Positions 5,861-7,542 of a DNA stretch of 7,542 nt are shown piece by piece. Source of the DNA: Fidelibacterota bacterium (lineage in GTDB: Bacteria > Marinisomatota > Marinisomatia > Marinisomatales > TCS55); NCBI GenBank assembly GCA_002717765.1, contig PBCB01000006.1, forward strand, positions 8,623 to 16,164, given 5' to 3'. Each line of letters opens with the position of its first letter. Within the stretch, counting starts at the first letter, position 1. The notes under the pieces were generated by a model. The model made no database searches, was not told where the DNA came from, and saw only the letters and a list, made by a program, of their open reading frames with translations. A program made the position numbers and the translations under genes.

Positions 5861-7542
5861 AATAGTGAAGCCAAATGCTCTCTTATTCTCGGTTCGATTT
5901 TTTCTACAGTAAAACCAAACTCTTCAGCTAAATCAGGACCGGGTGCAGATGCGCCGAAATGATTAATTCCAATTGATAATCCATTGCTACCGGTAAATCG
6001 TTCCCAGCCTAAGGTGATTCCGGCTTCAAAAGAAATTTTCATCGCTCCTCTAGTTGGTATTAGTGATTCCTGATAATCCAAAGACTGTGCATCAAAGATT
6101 TCCCAGCAAGGCATACTAACCACTCTGATTCTTTTATCAGTCATTTTTTGAGCAACTGCAATTGCCAAGCTCACTTCAGATCCTGTTGCGAGAAATATTA
6201 ACTCAGCGTTGTCGGAAGGATAGATGGTATAAGCTCCTTTACTTACCCCATCAATTATGACATCTATTGATGAGTCAAACACGGGAACCCCTTGCCTTGT
6301 TAATAGTAATGCGCTAGGCGTTTCATGGGATTCCATTGCAAGCTTAAAACACACCGCAGTTTCTTTAGCGTCAGCAGGGCGAAAAACATTGAAATTTGGA
6401 ATCGCGCGCAGAGACATTGCATGTTCAATTGGTTGATGGGTAGGGCCATCTTCCCCAACCCAAAATGAATCATGTGTAAATTCATGCATTACACGACATT
6501 TTTGGATCGAACCAAGTCTTAAGGCAGGACGTTCATAATCAGCAAACACCAAAAATGTTCCCCCGAATGGCATAAGGCCTCCATGTAGTGCCATGCCATT
6601 CATCGCTGCAGCCATTGGGAATTCCCTAACTCCAAATGCGAGATTACGACCCATTCGATTATCCTTGGAAAAATCACCAAATTCCATTGCAAAATTTCCT
6701 GTATAATTTGAAGGTTCAAGATCTGCTGATCCTCCAACAAGATTTGGTATTTGAGTTGCAAACTTGTCCAGTGTCGCTCCAAATGCTTTTCTAGTTGCTA
6801 AGTGAGTTCCACTTTCAAAATTTGGATATTCTATTTCAGCATAGCTTTTCTGAAATAAGCTTTCCCAATAACTATTAAAGTCGTTGTCTTGACAGGCAGT
6901 ATTAATTTGTGATTTCCATGCTTTAGATGATTCAATCAACGTTTTAAACCTGTGTTGAAAATGATCCATTACCTCTTTTGGTAAATAGAATTCTTCTTGA
7001 GGAAGTCCAAGCTTCTCTTTAGTAGCTTTTATTTCCTCATGAGCTAAAGGAGCGCCATGAGTTTCATAGTCACCTTCAACATTCGCTGCACCTTTAGCCA
7101 TAATTGTAGTACCAATAATTAAACTAGGCCTATCAACAACCTGGGCTTTCTCAATAGCTTCTCTAATCTTTTCATGATTATGACCATCAATTTCTTGAAC
7201 ATGCCAGCCAAAACCTTCAAAAACTTGAGCATAATTAGTAGAGTCAGAACGATCTACTTTTCCTGAAATCTGAGCGTTATTTGAATCGTAATAGACAATT
7301 AATTTGGATAAACCCCAATGTCCCGCCATTGAACCAGCGCCCAAAACAACTGGCTCTTGAAAATCGCCATCACCAGCAACTACATATGTATAATGACCAA
7401 AAATTTCATCGGATTGTATTTCATTTATTTTATTGAATTTTGCACGAAGAATTGATTCTGCCGTAGCCATACCTACTGCCATTCCAAATCCTTGACCTAA
7501 TGGACCGGTTGTGGCCTCTACTCCAGGAATCTCAACCTCAGG
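5857..7542 (-). CDS. tkt: Transketolase (5' partial, N-terminal ~100 residues outside the window)
   Basis: Transketolase is a thiamine-diphosphate enzyme that moves two-carbon units between sugar phosphates in the pentose phosphate and Calvin cycles. The frame stays open to the window edge with PGVEATTGPLGQG, a conserved N-terminal motif, so the first in-window ATG (7482) is not the true start. There are 561 residues here, against about 660 for the family. Numbered from the edge, the ThDP/Mg domain holds GDG (57-59), Glu63 and the NN pair near 88-89, then ETHGAPLAHEE (160-170). The pyrimidine domain holds GGSADLEPSNYTG (270-282), GVREFPMAAAMNGMALHGG (304-322) and GEDGPTHQP (363-371), with Glu364 as the cofactor-activating Glu. 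The C-terminal domain holds ATGSEVSLA and FGASAPGPDLAEEFGF. The position of yeast Glu167 is Gly68 here, in QEPVVLGAGS. Its product fits directly with RpiB, its coupled downstream neighbour. Confidence 0.95.
   Translation of the reverse strand, partial: PEVEIPGVEATTGPLGQGFGMAVGMATAESILRAKFNKINEIQSDEIFGHYTYVVAGDGDFQEPVVLGAGSMAGHWGLSKLIVYYDSNNAQISGKVDRSDSTNYAQVFEGFGWHVQEIDGHNHEKIREAIEKAQVVDRPSLIIGTTIMAKGAANVEGDYETHGAPLAHEEIKATKEKLGLPQEEFYLPKEVMDHFQHRFKTLIESSKAWKSQINTACQDNDFNSYWESLFQKSYAEIEYPNFESGTHLATRKAFGATLDKFATQIPNLVGGSADLEPSNYTGNFAMEFGDFSKDNRMGRNLAFGVREFPMAAAMNGMALHGGLMPFGGTFLVFADYERPALRLGSIQKCRVMHEFTHDSFWVGEDGPTHQPIEHAMSLRAIPNFNVFRPADAKETAVCFKLAMESHETPSALLLTRQGVPVFDSSIDVIIDGVSKGAYTIYPSDNAELIFLATGSEVSLAIAVAQKMTDKRIRVVSMPCWEIFDAQSLDYQESLIPTRGAMKISFEAGITLGWERFTGSNGLSIGINHFGASAPGPDLAEEFGFTVEKIEPRIREHLASLL

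Noticed and set aside
6300..6782. Two ~60-codon minus-strand frames inside transketolase
   Set aside because: They are out-of-frame readings through conserved transketolase motifs, whose correct frame is continuous.
1..7542. Search for CRISPR arrays, insertion sequences, att sites, tRNAs, toxin-antitoxin or defence genes
   Set aside because: I saw no direct repeats with spacers, no transposase or integrase motifs, and no unexplained gap longer than 90 bases.

Overview
This is a compact, AT-rich bacterial chromosomal window with one short gene tail and one complete gene on the plus strand and six genes on the minus strand. Spacers are short, and two gene pairs share four-base ATGA stop/start overlaps. 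The low GC, tight packing and gene content (Calvin/pentose-phosphate enzymes, a PuuD-type membrane protein, an FMN glutamate-synthase-like protein, a DASS carrier) suggest a free-living, probably marine, streamlined bacterium. I cannot fix the phylum from sequence alone. There is no sign of a plasmid, phage, insertion sequence, CRISPR array, tRNA or rRNA.

Left end, plus strand (1-620): a possible 19-codon tail of a Cys-containing protein (1-60) is followed 27 bases later by a complete BCP-type peroxiredoxin (88-558) with Cys44 and Cys49. A 14-bp perfect hairpin flanked by A and T runs (589-620) closes this side. It sits between convergent genes and can serve both strands.

Minus strand, in transcription order from the right edge: transketolase (5' end outside the window), RpiB-type sugar-phosphate isomerase, a DASS/SLC13-family carrier, a tandem-domain universal stress protein, a membrane-anchored FMN/3Fe-4S glutamate-synthase-domain protein, and a PuuD-like membrane protein without cytochrome c. 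The first two enzymes interconvert pentose phosphates and fit one pathway. The carrier and stress protein are coupled by an ATGA overlap and look like a functional pair. The last two genes are probably redox or membrane proteins of unknown substrate; they are separated by 86 bp that may hold a weak promoter.

The most notable signals are these. A near-ideal intrinsic-terminator hairpin lies inside codons 19-27 of the carrier gene, about 85 nt after the rpiB stop. The carrier has altered sodium/substrate signature motifs (EHT and SNAAT instead of two SNT motifs, and GTPSGGGRN instead of a PPN-type loop). RpiB has Gly at the usual catalytic Cys position and a Glu nearby, as in the mycobacterial enzyme. 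Transketolase has Gly at a normally conserved Glu of the cofactor region. I saw no clearly new multi-gene system; the carrier, stress protein and hairpin arrangement is the best candidate for something undescribed.
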